Shown here in pieces: positions 1-6,800 of a stretch of 10,700 bases of DNA. The notes under the pieces are model-generated. The model had not been told where the DNA came from. It worked only from the letters and a program-made list of their open reading frames with translations, and did no database searches. Source of the stretch: Mucilaginibacter sp. Its GTDB lineage: Bacteria > Bacteroidota > Bacteroidia > Sphingobacteriales > Sphingobacteriaceae. Made by a program: the position numbers and the translations under genes. The stretch covers positions 1 through 10,700 of the forward strand of contig JAICXZ010000047.1 in assembly GCA_025934475.1 (NCBI GenBank). The letters are read 5' to 3'. Position 1 is the stretch's first letter. Each line of letters starts with the position of its first letter.

Positions 1-461
1 CCATTAGGTACGGTACGCGAAACGCCAACTGAATCGTAAGCAGTATAGCCGGCTTTTTGACCATTCACACAATTGAAATAGAAAGTGAGGTTACCACCTG
101 CATGAGAAGTGGTGTCCCCCTCGGTCGAGCTGATATCCACCAATGAATCGGTGAAAAAACCGCATAGTGGCAGATTATTGTAGCAATGGCACAAACTGCG
201 GGCACCCCTGAAGTTTACGGTATCAACACCGCCCATTAGGTTTACACCACCGTATGAACCGGAAATAGATTTAGCAAGATTAACCACCATTTGGTTGCTG
301 AATGTCGCCATAGATTGAGGCGACGTTTTAGTAGTTGTAGTCTTTGTTGGCGCAGGTATATTTTCATTCTTGCGGCACGAACTCCACAGCACAGCAGCAC
401 AAGCCACAATCAGCAGTAAGGGTTTCAAAGCAATAGTTTTTTTGTAGGGTCTTTTTTTCAT
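1..461 (-). CDS. Putative lipoprotein of unknown function (partial, C-terminus off the left edge)
   Basis: I read this open frame directly from the reverse strand. ATG is at 459-461 and the frame stays open for 153 codons to the window edge, so the protein is truncated by the window and not necessarily in the genome. The N-terminus is lysine-rich (MKKRPYKKT), followed by a hydrophobic stretch at about residues 15-26 ending in WSSC, with Cys29 as the likely lipidated residue. Cys21 (IVAC) is a less likely alternative because its hydrophobic core would be very short. Then comes a low-complexity Thr/Pro/Lys linker (about residues 35-50), a usual tether in Bacteroidota lipoproteins. The mature part contains three further cysteines close together (SLCHCYNNLPLC) and a Gly/Ser/Thr-rich segment. 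I do not recognise the family and assign no function. The gene is divergent from the barrel gene across a 410 bp spacer, and no ribosome binding site is visible. Confidence 0.75.
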   Translation of the reverse strand, partial: MKKRPYKKTIALKPLLLIVACAAVLWSSCRKNENIPAPTKTTTTKTSPQSMATFSNQMVVNLAKSISGSYGGVNLMGGVDTVNFRGARSLCHCYNNLPLCGFFTDSLVDISSTEGDTTSHAGGNLTFYFNCVNGQKAGYTAYDSVGVSRTVPN

Positions 462-871
462 CGTTTTTTAACTAGGTGACAGAACTGATAAGCCAATTAC
501 TGTACCATAGTGATTTAGCGCCCTGATTTTAGTAATATTTGGAGTACGGTATTTATCTGCGATAATTAAAAAAGGCCTTTCTTGACACTGTTGAGCCTGT
601 TTAGCTATTAGGTACACGAAATATTTACATAATCTCATGTTTTAAAGAATTTAACTACAAAAAGAAATTCCGGCCGGCACCAAATGGAAATTGGGGGAAT
701 TGTTTCCCCATTATTCGTAGGAAAAATGGCCCGAAATAATTCGCTGATTGTAATTTGACGCGACGTGTAGTATCCCGTATAATAAAACAATCCATCCCGC
801 CGTCAGTTAACCTTATTTTAGGATAGTTACCCAATTGATTTCTTAACGTGCTATTTACCCCGGCTCACAAA
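462..871. other. 410 bp divergent intergenic region with a small hairpin, no gene seen
   Basis: This stretch separates the lipoprotein (minus) from the outer-membrane barrel (plus), so it should hold both promoters. I found no open frame worth calling and no perfect TAnnTTTG element on either strand. The closest plus-strand match is GTAATTTG at 750-757, one base off. A short hairpin is visible at 694-709: GGGGAA, loop TTGT, TTCCCC. It has no T-run, so it is not a terminator. An 8 bp palindrome CCGGCCGG lies at 670-677. The function of either is unknown. Confidence 0.5.
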
Positions 872-2188
872 ATGCGTTGCCTGTATAGGCTTTTGCTGGT
901 AATTTTATTTACCTGTATAATAACTTTTGCCCACGCACAGGTAGGTGCACCGGTTGATTCGCTGAAAGCCGACTCACTGGGTAAAAAAGGTAAGAAAATA
1001 AGCCCGCCACGCAGCTCCGGCATTAATAGTCAGTATGATTTCGGCGATCTTGCACACGATATTCTTCATCCGCACAAGAAGGCCGACTCGTTGCATAAAC
1101 GTTCTGGCATCACCATAGTGCCCAACGTTTCGGCCAATCCAACAATCGGTTTCCAGGGAGGTATTAAAGCGGTTGGCGGTTTTAGGACCGATAATGACCC
1201 CAACACACTGATGTCAGTAGGCGCCACCTCGGCATCGATTACAACCAAGGGAATCATCTACTTTTATATTAATCACAACATTTTTACACCAGGCAATAAA
1301 TGGAACCTGCAGGGCAACCTGGTTGTATCTAAAAGCATCACGCCCGATCATGGCCTGGGCATCGGTGAGGGCAAGGCCACGGATGATGCCGCCGAAAGCA
1401 TCCTTGCTGACCCTGCACACAAAGGCTATGCGATCAAGTCTATCTACTTTAATTTCCGAGAGAAGGTGTACAAGCAGATTGCTAAGGGGCTTTTTCTTGG
1501 TGGAGGTATGTCATTTGAATTACGCCGGAATATGAAGTTGGGCGATACCGTTAATAACGCCACTCCGATGAGCGTTTATGATAATAAGTATGGCTTCCCT
1601 AAGGATCATTATACTTCCGCAGGATTTCTGTTCAATGTGGAGTATACATCCCGGGATAATCCCAACCGCGCCTACAAAGGTTTTTATATCGATGCAGGCG
1701 TCCGCGTAAACCAAACCTGGATAGGCAGCGATAAAAATGCTGTACAGTTTACCACCGATATCCGGAAATACATTAGTCTTTCCGAATCAAGTCCGGAAAC
1801 AGTTCTTGCGCTGTGGAACTGGGGCTCGTATCTGGCCAGCGGTGCGTTGCCTTATCTGGAACTGCCTGGCACCGCAAGGGACGGCTCATTCCGAAGCGGC
1901 AGGGGATATACAGCACAGTATTTCAAAGGCACCCAGTTTAACGATACCGAGGCCGAGCTTCGCTTTCCAATTCTGGCCAATAAGTTCGTGAGCGGCGTTG
2001 TTTTTGGCAACCTGCAAACTGCCAACGACGAACAAGGCACTAAACTGTTCCAGGTATTTCAGCCGGGTTATGGCGCCGGTTTGCGCCTCCTGTTCAACAA
2101 AGTTACCCGCACCAACCTGGCCCTCGACTATGCCTGGGGACAGTTTGGTAATAAAGGATTTTTCCTGAATTTGAACGAAGCGTTTTAA
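872..2188 (+). CDS. Outer-membrane beta-barrel protein, BamA/TamA-like surface antigen type without POTRA domains
   Basis: The predicted protein is 438 aa and resembles the short proteins of Bacteroidota annotated as BamA/TamA-family or surface-antigen outer-membrane proteins. It has a Sec signal peptide (MRCLYRLLLV, hydrophobic core, cleavage likely after AHA). A charged, Ser/Lys-rich linker follows, then about 350 residues of alternating amphipathic strands rich in Gly, Asn and aromatics. The chain ends LNEAF with a C-terminal Phe, the usual barrel-insertion signal. There is no room for POTRA repeats, so I do not call it the BamA assembly factor; pore, receptor or enzyme roles are all open. 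I chose ATG 872 because it gives a compact signal peptide. A GTG at 848, eight codons upstream in frame, is the alternative. Neither start has a good ribosome binding site. The gene stands alone, with a weak terminator about 120 bp downstream. Confidence 0.7.
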   Translation: MRCLYRLLLVILFTCIITFAHAQVGAPVDSLKADSLGKKGKKISPPRSSGINSQYDFGDLAHDILHPHKKADSLHKRSGITIVPNVSANPTIGFQGGIKAVGGFRTDNDPNTLMSVGATSASITTKGIIYFYINHNIFTPGNKWNLQGNLVVSKSITPDHGLGIGEGKATDDAAESILADPAHKGYAIKSIYFNFREKVYKQIAKGLFLGGGMSFELRRNMKLGDTVNNATPMSVYDNKYGFPKDHYTSAGFLFNVEYTSRDNPNRAYKGFYIDAGVRVNQTWIGSDKNAVQFTTDIRKYISLSESSPETVLALWNWGSYLASGALPYLELPGTARDGSFRSGRGYTAQYFKGTQFNDTEAELRFPILANKFVSGVVFGNLQTANDEQGTKLFQVFQPGYGAGLRLLFNKVTRTNLALDYAWGQFGNKGFFLNLNEAF

Positions 2189-2306
2189 TAATATCAAGGT
2201 CATTCACTTCCTTCATTGCGTATTATTTTTCTGCAGTGACCATTATTCGAGGGCAATTGAAAATTTAACTAAAGATTAAGAAAATAATAATAAAAGCGAC
2301 TTTGTT

Positions 2307-2339
2307 CCCGAACAACAGCTCCTATTTCGGGCGTTTTTT
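2307..2339 (+). terminator. Possible intrinsic terminator after the barrel gene
   Basis: CCCGAA at 2307-2312 pairs perfectly with TTCGGG at 2326-2331 around a 13 nt loop, followed after two bases by six T residues at 2334-2339. The stem is short and the loop long, and it lies about 120 nt past the stop codon, so confidence is moderate. Confidence 0.45.
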
Positions 2340-2480
2340 AACTTAAATTATCAATTCCTTAATATTCAGTCGTTTTGTATTAAAAAAATGTCATTTACAC
2401 GAAAAAAAATGTGATTGGATGCATGATTTTTCGAAATTTTTTTATTTAATTTTATATCATCTAATCTTAACAAAACTACC

Positions 2481-2486
2481 GGGAGG
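2481..2486 (+). promoter_or_regulatory. Strong Shine-Dalgarno sequence of the universal stress protein gene
   Basis: GGGAGG sits 5 nt upstream of ATG 2492 and is complementary to the 3' end of 16S rRNA. It fixes the start codon. It stands out because no other gene in this window has a comparable site, in line with the general weakness of Shine-Dalgarno sequences in Bacteroidota. Confidence 0.7.
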
Positions 2487-2491
2487 CCACT

Positions 2492-3325
2492 ATGAAAAAT
2501 TTCCTATTATTTAATGATTTTTCGCCCGAAGCAGAACATGCTGCAGAACTCGCTCTGTTGCTCGCGGGCAAAACAAATTCAAACCTGTATGTATGGAACA
2601 CGATCGAATACGAGGCAGTACCAGAAAAACGACTATTGATGGTGGGCGCCAGTGAGCACGTATCCGAAATTCATGCCGACAAACACACCTGGATCGAGAG
2701 ACTGGAATCGAGGCTTAACTGGGAGACAGGTTTGAGGCCGGTAGTGCATTTTATTGAGGGGATAGATTACATGAGCGACAATGTCCTGTCAGTCGTCAAA
2801 AAATTTGACGTGGGGCTGCTGATCAGGGGCATAGCCGAGGGCCACGAACAGAAAAGGTATATTGAAGCCAGCATCTTAAAAAGCGCCACAAAATCGGGCT
2901 GCCCTGTATTGCTGGTACCGGAAGACTATCCTTACAAGATGTTTGAGAAGTTGGCTTACGCTACCGATCTGCGCTTCTGCCGCTTCGAGGTGGTAGCATT
3001 TATGACCCAGTTGGCAAAAACGCTTGATGCCGATATGCTGATCGCCAATATTTCCGAAAAAGGATTACCCCACATGGCTGAGAGCTACGCACAAGCAGTC
3101 TTTGAAGATGCTGTGGTTAATACAACCAACAAAGATCATATCTATTTCAGCAATATTAAGGAACGTAATGTACCCAAAGCGCTGGATATTATTGTGAACG
3201 AGATGAACAACGACCTGCTGGTCCTGGTAAACAACAAGTTCCACTTTAACGAATTGCTGGGCCACGAAACACCGTATGCCGTGCCGGAAAATATCCGGGT
3301 GCCGTTGCTGGTATTCCCATCTTAA
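2492..3325 (+). CDS. Universal stress protein, tandem UspA domains
   Basis: This is a 277 aa cytoplasmic protein with two Usp folds in tandem, the usual length for the double-domain form in Bacteroidota. Domain 1 (about residues 1-143) opens with NFLLFNDFSPEAEHAAELA, the first strand and helix, and closes with SGCPVLLVP, the typical last strand. Domain 2 (about 150-277) opens with KLAYATDLRF and closes with VPLLVFPS. The ATP-binding signature of active Usp proteins, GxxGx9G(S/T), is not intact in either domain: the first has RGIAEGHEQ followed by EASILKSA, and the second lacks the glycines. It may therefore be a non-nucleotide-binding, protein-interaction type. The family is linked to starvation, oxygen and redox stress; the specific role here is unknown. 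The gene appears monocistronic, with a strong ribosome binding site and a strong terminator. Confidence 0.88.
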   Translation: MKNFLLFNDFSPEAEHAAELALLLAGKTNSNLYVWNTIEYEAVPEKRLLMVGASEHVSEIHADKHTWIERLESRLNWETGLRPVVHFIEGIDYMSDNVLSVVKKFDVGLLIRGIAEGHEQKRYIEASILKSATKSGCPVLLVPEDYPYKMFEKLAYATDLRFCRFEVVAFMTQLAKTLDADMLIANISEKGLPHMAESYAQAVFEDAVVNTTNKDHIYFSNIKERNVPKALDIIVNEMNNDLLVLVNNKFHFNELLGHETPYAVPENIRVPLLVFPS

Positions 3326-3340
3326 GGAAAGATTTCTGCT

Positions 3341-3378
3341 AAAAGAAAGGGCCCGGTAATCGCCGGGCTCTTTCTTTT
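3341..3378. terminator. Bidirectional intrinsic terminator between convergent genes
   Basis: The left arm 3341-3356 (AAAAGAAAGGGCCCGG) pairs with the right arm 3363-3378 (CCGGGCTCTTTCTTTT) around a 6 nt loop TAATCG. There is a single G:T position in the 16 bp stem. The GC-rich core is flanked by A runs on one side and T runs on the other, so it can terminate transcripts from both strands. It lies 16 nt after the stress-protein stop and 12 nt beyond the stop of the opposing lipoprotein gene. Confidence 0.9.
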
Positions 3379-3389
3379 TCATATCAAAT

Positions 3390-3920
3390 TTACTTTTGGG
3401 GCTTCAATGTCTGCCGCAGCGAACTGATATAATCAATTTTGCCGTTTTTAATGTGATTCAGATCGTGGTAGAATGTGGAGTCGATCTTGCCGTTTTTATA
3501 AGTATCAGTTTGTTTGTACCAGGTAAGCACCCAATCCTCTTTTTTGTCATTGGAATGCAAGGGAATGAAAGCCGCCATTTCGATCTTCGAACTGGTCAGG
3601 CTGTCCCGGTATTTATTAAAGAATTTAACCATGCTGTCGCGAGTCATCCTATGCTTGGAACCGTCGGTTTGATCCCATGCAATGGTGTCGGCAAAATAGG
3701 CTGAGGCGTTTTTCAGATTATTATTTTCCCAGTCTTTGTACGATTGCAGCACCGTTTGTACCAATTTGGCGCTGTCCGTGATAGCAAACGAAGAAGAATA
3801 AGTGGCCTTGTATGGCATAGAAACCGAATCCTTGCCGGCATCGGCGGTTTTGGCTCCCTTGCCGCAGGAAACAAGAGCCCCGGCGATAACCGGAATAGCC
3901 AGAAATAAGAGCTTTCTCAT
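3390..3920 (-). CDS. NTF2-like (SnoaL/DUF4440-type) lipoprotein
   Basis: This is a 176 aa predicted lipoprotein. The signal peptide MRKLLFLAIPVIAGALVSC ends in the lipobox LVSC with Cys19, followed by a Gly/Lys/Ala linker. Residues about 50-170 look like an NTF2-like cone fold: an initial helix (AKLVQTVLQSYKDWENNNL), then ASAYFADTIAWDQTDGSKHRMTRDSMVKFF, then a strand-rich end with an acidic/aromatic pattern (WVLTWYKQTDTYKNGKIDSTFYHDLNHI). The pattern of a counter helix, FADTIAW and a closing strand LNHIKNGKI is characteristic of the SnoaL-like/DUF4440 group. Such domains bind small ligands or act as inert scaffolds, and no catalytic residues can be assigned. It is probably anchored in the periplasm or outer membrane. 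It is transcribed alone, divergently from the LacI regulator, which could make it a target of that regulator; this is untested. Confidence 0.75.
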   Translation of the reverse strand: MRKLLFLAIPVIAGALVSCGKGAKTADAGKDSVSMPYKATYSSSFAITDSAKLVQTVLQSYKDWENNNLKNASAYFADTIAWDQTDGSKHRMTRDSMVKFFNKYRDSLTSSKIEMAAFIPLHSNDKKEDWVLTWYKQTDTYKNGKIDSTFYHDLNHIKNGKIDYISSLRQTLKPQK

Positions 3921-4031
3921 GTCAATAAGTTTAAAGTTGATTATTAGGTTGGTTAAATAAATATAGTATAACTTTTTGGATTACAGTAAAATAAATGTTT
4001 TATTGCACGATATTATTCGTTTATTATATTA

Positions 4032-4052
4032 TTGAATATTAAAAATATTCAA
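4032..4052. promoter_or_regulatory. Perfect 9 bp inverted repeat in the divergent promoter region
   Basis: TTGAATATT (4032-4040), spacer AAA, AATATTCAA (4044-4052). It lies between the divergent lipoprotein and LacI genes, 111 bp from the former start and 79 bp from the latter. It could be a dimeric regulator site. The AT-rich context makes chance occurrence more likely than for a GC-containing palindrome. Confidence 0.35.
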
Positions 4053-4107
4053 ATAGTATTTCGGGACGTTTAATGCAGTTTGTCGACATATTTTTGTTGC
4101 ACTATCC

Positions 4108-4115
4108 TATATTTG
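4108..4115 (+). promoter_or_regulatory. Bacteroidota-type -7 promoter element of the LacI-family gene
   Basis: TATATTTG matches TAnnTTTG exactly. A convincing -33 TTG element at the usual 19-21 bp spacing is not visible; TTTTTG lies too close. Transcription would begin a few bases after 4115, leaving a leader of only about 10 nt before ATG 4132, so the mRNA may be nearly leaderless. Confidence 0.6.
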
Positions 4116-4120
4116 CCTAT

Positions 4121-4132
4121 TTTAGCGCTAAA
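4121..4132. promoter_or_regulatory. Candidate LacI-family operator overlapping the regulator's own start
   Basis: TTTAGCGCTAAA is a perfect 12 bp palindrome with a central CG, the architecture of LacI/GalR-family operators. It starts 5 bp after the -7 element and its last base is the A of the start codon, so bound repressor would cover the expected transcription start. The adjacent protein has the LacI-type headpiece and a hinge with the conserved Leu that inserts at the central CG. This is inferred as negative autoregulation. Confidence 0.55.
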
Positions 4133-5226
4133 TGAAAAATATCTCTGTCAGGATCAAGGACATAGCCGAAAAAGCTGGAGTATCAACCGGCACCGTGGAC
4201 CGGGTATTGCATAAGCGCGGCAAAGTAGCACCCGACGTGGAGCGCCGGGTATTGCAAACGCTCAAAGAGATGAACTACGAGCCCAACCTAATAGCGCGAG
4301 CGCTTGGCTCAAACAAGACTTATAACATCGCGGCCTTATTGCCGGACCCTTCCCATGATGCCTATTGGTGGGCGCCGAAAGACGGTGTTGAAAGCGCTGA
4401 AAAAGCCTTGAAACAATACGGCGTACAGGTGCAGCAGTACTTGTTTAACCCCTATGATGTTAATTCCTACATTGAACAGGCAAAACGTATAACCCAAAGC
4501 GGGACCGACGGTATATTTCTTTCGCCGATTTTTTACCGGGAAACTATGCCTTTCTTTAGCCAGTGGCAGGACCAAAATATACCCTATGTGCTGTTTAATA
4601 CCCACATTCCCGAGGCAGACGCACTGAGCTATGTTGGACAGGATTCGTACCAGAGCGGTTTGCTGGCCGGCAAGCTGATCCATTATGGGCAGTCGCAGCC
4701 GTGCAGCATTTTGGTTGCCCACATTGATGAAGAAATAAGTAACTCGGCCCACCTCTTAAAGAAGGAACAAGGCTTTAGGGATTATTTCAGGCAAAACGAC
4801 TCTGGTGGCGCTTATAAGATCACGGTTATCAGTCTTGATCATTCCAAAAAAGATGAATTCGACAGCAAGCTCGATGAGGCTTTCAAAAATGATCCGGAAA
4901 TAAAAAGCGTTTATATCACTACATCGAAGGCCTATATGATTGTGGCCTGGCTGGAACAGAAAAGCATCAGCTATGTGAAGCTTGTGGGCTACGACCTGCT
5001 GCAGCCCAACATGGATTACCTGAACACCGGCCAGATCAGCTTCCTTATTAATCAAAATCCAAAAGGACAAGGTTATTGGGGGATTCATCAGCTGGCCGAT
5101 CACCTAATTTTCAAAAAAGAAGTTGCCGAACTAAAATACCTGCCGCTTGACGTGGTTACCCGCGAAAATGCTGCATATTATGCGCTCCCTGATACGGTAA
5201 GCGAGCGGCATAGTGTGGAGCAATAG
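4132..5226 (+). CDS. LacI-family transcriptional regulator with sugar-binding-type domain
   Basis: At 364 aa it is slightly longer than the usual 330-350. The N-terminal headpiece (about residues 7-54) contains RIKDIAEKAGVSTGTVDRVL, helix-turn-helix. TVDRV replaces the more common TVSRV and is a variant seen in a Bacteroidota subgroup. The hinge NYEPNLIARALGSNKT keeps the YxPNxxARxL pattern with Leu58, the residue that wedges into the operator centre. Residues about 64-345 form a periplasmic-binding-protein-like effector domain (IAALLPDPSHDAYW, GTDGIFLSPI, SYVGQDSYQSGLLAGKLI, LVGYDLLQPN, LINQNPKGQGYWG). The ligand is probably a sugar, but no sugar transporter or hydrolase lies nearby, so the regulon must be elsewhere or consist of the neighbouring genes. 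ATG 4132 is chosen because the headpiece begins at once. No Shine-Dalgarno is present. Confidence 0.9.
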   Translation: MKNISVRIKDIAEKAGVSTGTVDRVLHKRGKVAPDVERRVLQTLKEMNYEPNLIARALGSNKTYNIAALLPDPSHDAYWWAPKDGVESAEKALKQYGVQVQQYLFNPYDVNSYIEQAKRITQSGTDGIFLSPIFYRETMPFFSQWQDQNIPYVLFNTHIPEADALSYVGQDSYQSGLLAGKLIHYGQSQPCSILVAHIDEEISNSAHLLKKEQGFRDYFRQNDSGGAYKITVISLDHSKKDEFDSKLDEAFKNDPEIKSVYITTSKAYMIVAWLEQKSISYVKLVGYDLLQPNMDYLNTGQISFLINQNPKGQGYWGIHQLADHLIFKKEVAELKYLPLDVVTRENAAYYALPDTVSERHSVEQ

Positions 5227-5295
5227 CATTGCGTACTGGCATGTTAAGCAGCAGCGCAAATAATTTTTCTTCACAACGAATTCTTTAGGCAACCC

Positions 5296-5321
5296 ATCCG
5301 GTTTTGCGGGCGTAACCGGAT
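5296..5321 (+). promoter_or_regulatory. Hairpin immediately before the radical SAM gene start codon
   Basis: ATCCGGTT (5296-5303) is perfectly complementary to AACCGGAT (5314-5321), with a 10 nt loop. The right arm ends at the base before ATG 5322. There is no T-run, so it is not a classical terminator. Folding in the mRNA would place a stem directly against the start codon, which could limit initiation; on DNA it could equally be an operator. No clear promoter element is seen in the 95 bp between the LacI stop and this gene. Confidence 0.4.
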
Positions 5322-6800
5322 ATGATGGCACGCCAGGATACCATACTTTTTTCGCACTCTTACTTTCTTCGTTTCGACCCGAAGCAATGGGCCATGGGAC
5401 AACCATATCCGCCGCTTGGAACACTATATGCCGCTTCCTTCATGCGGCAGAACGGCTATGAGGTTTCCCTGTTTGATACTATGTTCGCCACCAGCCCAAA
5501 TGAAGTAATTCCGGAGCTCGAAAAGCATGATCCGGGGTTCTTTGTGATCTACGACGACGGCTTCAATTATCTCACCAAAATGTGCCTCACCAATATGCGC
5601 GAGGCTGCTTTTGAGATGGGCAAACTGGCAAAAGCCCGAGGCTGCAAAGTGATCGTGTGCAGTTCGGACTCTACTGACCGCTATGAAAAATATCTCCGGG
5701 AGGGCGCTGATTTTGTGATTATAGGTGAGGGGGAGCATACCCTCCTGGAGTTAGTTGATTCGCTAAAAGGCGAATCAGAAGATTACTCCGGAATTCCTGG
5801 CCTGGCTTATTTGGAAAATGACAAGGCAGTTAAAACATCCTTGCGGCCGGTATTAAGGGATCTCGACAGCTTACCACTTCCTGCCTGGGACCTGGTAGAT
5901 ATCGAGCCATACCGGCAAACCTGGCTCAAACACGCGGGATATTTCTCGCTTAATATGGGTACCACCCGCGGCTGTCCGTTCAAGTGCAACTGGTGCGCAA
6001 AACCTATCTATGGTAATCGCTATAATTCCCGCAGTCCGCGAAATGCGGTGGATGAGTTGAAGATGCTCAAAGACCGTTTTGATATGGATCACATCTGGTT
6101 CTGCGACGATATTTTCGGATTGAAGCCGGGTTGGGTGATAGAGTTTGCAAGGTTAATTAAAGAAGAGGGTGTCAAAATCCGTTTCAAAATTCAATCGCGC
6201 GCCGATTTGTTGCAGGATGAAGATTTGGTGCATGCTCTGGCGGAAACCGGTTGTGAAAACGCCTGGATCGGCGCCGAGAGTGGGTCCCAAAAGATACTGG
6301 ATGCCATGGACAAAGGTATCACCATCGATCAGATACATCGCGCAACTCAATTGATGAAACACGAGGGTATTAAGCCGTCTTTCTTTATCCAGTTCGGTTA
6401 CCCCGGTGAGCTGAAGGAAGACATTGAAAAGACCATCCGGATGATCAATGAGCTATTGCCTTTTGAGATAGGGATATCAGTATCATACCCATTGCCAGGC
6501 ACGGTGTTCTACGAACGTGTCAAAACTGAGCTGAAAACCAAAACCAACTGGACCGATTCGGACGAGATGGCGCTGATGTTTCACAATACGTTTCCGCCAT
6601 TGTTTTATAAGCAGTTGCATCGCTATGTGCATCAGAATTATCATCTGCACCTCGCCAAAAACAGCTTGCGGCAATTGCTTCGTAAGCCATTAAATATCAA
6701 TGCGAAAAACCTCCGCAAAGCGCTCTCCGTATTTTATCATACGCCTGCGGCATTAATTGAAAAAATTAAGCTGAACAGGCTGGAGAAAGTACTTGCATGA
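5322..6800 (+). CDS. B12-binding-domain radical SAM protein
   Basis: This is a 492 aa protein of the cobalamin-binding radical SAM class. Residues about 8-185 form a Rossmann-like B12-binding domain (QPYPPLGTLYAASFMRQNGYEVSLFDT, GADFVIIGEGEHTLLELVDSL). Residues about 208-400 form the radical SAM barrel, with the cluster motif CPFKCNWC giving Cys218, Cys222 and Cys225 for the 4Fe-4S cluster. A SAM-binding GAESG segment follows at 317-321 and a Gly-rich IQFGYPGE at 356-363. A basic C-terminal tail of about 90 residues follows. Family members include methyltransferases acting on unactivated carbon and ring-forming enzymes; the substrate cannot be read from sequence. The start is ATG 5322, with ATG 5325 equally possible. 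It overlaps the methyltransferase gene by 4 bp (ATGA), so the two are translationally coupled. Nearby polysaccharide genes hint at a glycan or lipid substrate. Confidence 0.9.
   Translation: MMARQDTILFSHSYFLRFDPKQWAMGQPYPPLGTLYAASFMRQNGYEVSLFDTMFATSPNEVIPELEKHDPGFFVIYDDGFNYLTKMCLTNMREAAFEMGKLAKARGCKVIVCSSDSTDRYEKYLREGADFVIIGEGEHTLLELVDSLKGESEDYSGIPGLAYLENDKAVKTSLRPVLRDLDSLPLPAWDLVDIEPYRQTWLKHAGYFSLNMGTTRGCPFKCNWCAKPIYGNRYNSRSPRNAVDELKMLKDRFDMDHIWFCDDIFGLKPGWVIEFARLIKEEGVKIRFKIQSRADLLQDEDLVHALAETGCENAWIGAESGSQKILDAMDKGITIDQIHRATQLMKHEGIKPSFFIQFGYPGELKEDIEKTIRMINELLPFEIGISVSYPLPGTVFYERVKTELKTKTNWTDSDEMALMFHNTFPPLFYKQLHRYVHQNYHLHLAKNSLRQLLRKPLNINAKNLRKALSVFYHTPAALIEKIKLNRLEKVLA

Larger units (their letters stand above)
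2189..2491. other. 303 bp AT-rich spacer between the barrel and stress-protein genes
   Basis: The first half carries a possible terminator for the barrel gene (annotated separately). The second half, about 2341-2480, is very AT-rich with long A and T runs and presumably holds the promoter of the stress-protein gene. I could not find a clean TAnnTTTG element; TAATTTTA around 2446-2453 is the nearest, with one mismatch. No small open frame or RNA gene is supported. Confidence 0.4.

Noticed and set aside
514-520. TTTAGCG, a half match to the LacI-gene palindrome
   Set aside because: The other half (CGCTAAA) is missing; the following bases are CCCTGAT.
571-580. AAAGGCCTTT followed by or preceding homopolymer runs, possible terminator
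   Set aside because: It is a palindrome with no loop, so it cannot form a stable RNA hairpin.
582-610. TTGACA followed 17 bp later by CTATTA, resembling a sigma70 promoter
   Set aside because: Bacteroidota primary sigma uses a different consensus, the -10 match is poor, and it is about 260 bp from the next gene.
848-871. GTG start giving eight extra residues on the barrel protein
   Set aside because: GTG starts are less usual here and the extension puts extra residues before an already complete signal peptide; kept only as an alternative.
4132-6800. LacI regulator and radical SAM gene as one sugar-responsive operon
   Set aside because: They are 95 bp apart with a hairpin between them and no functional link visible; co-transcription is possible but not supported.
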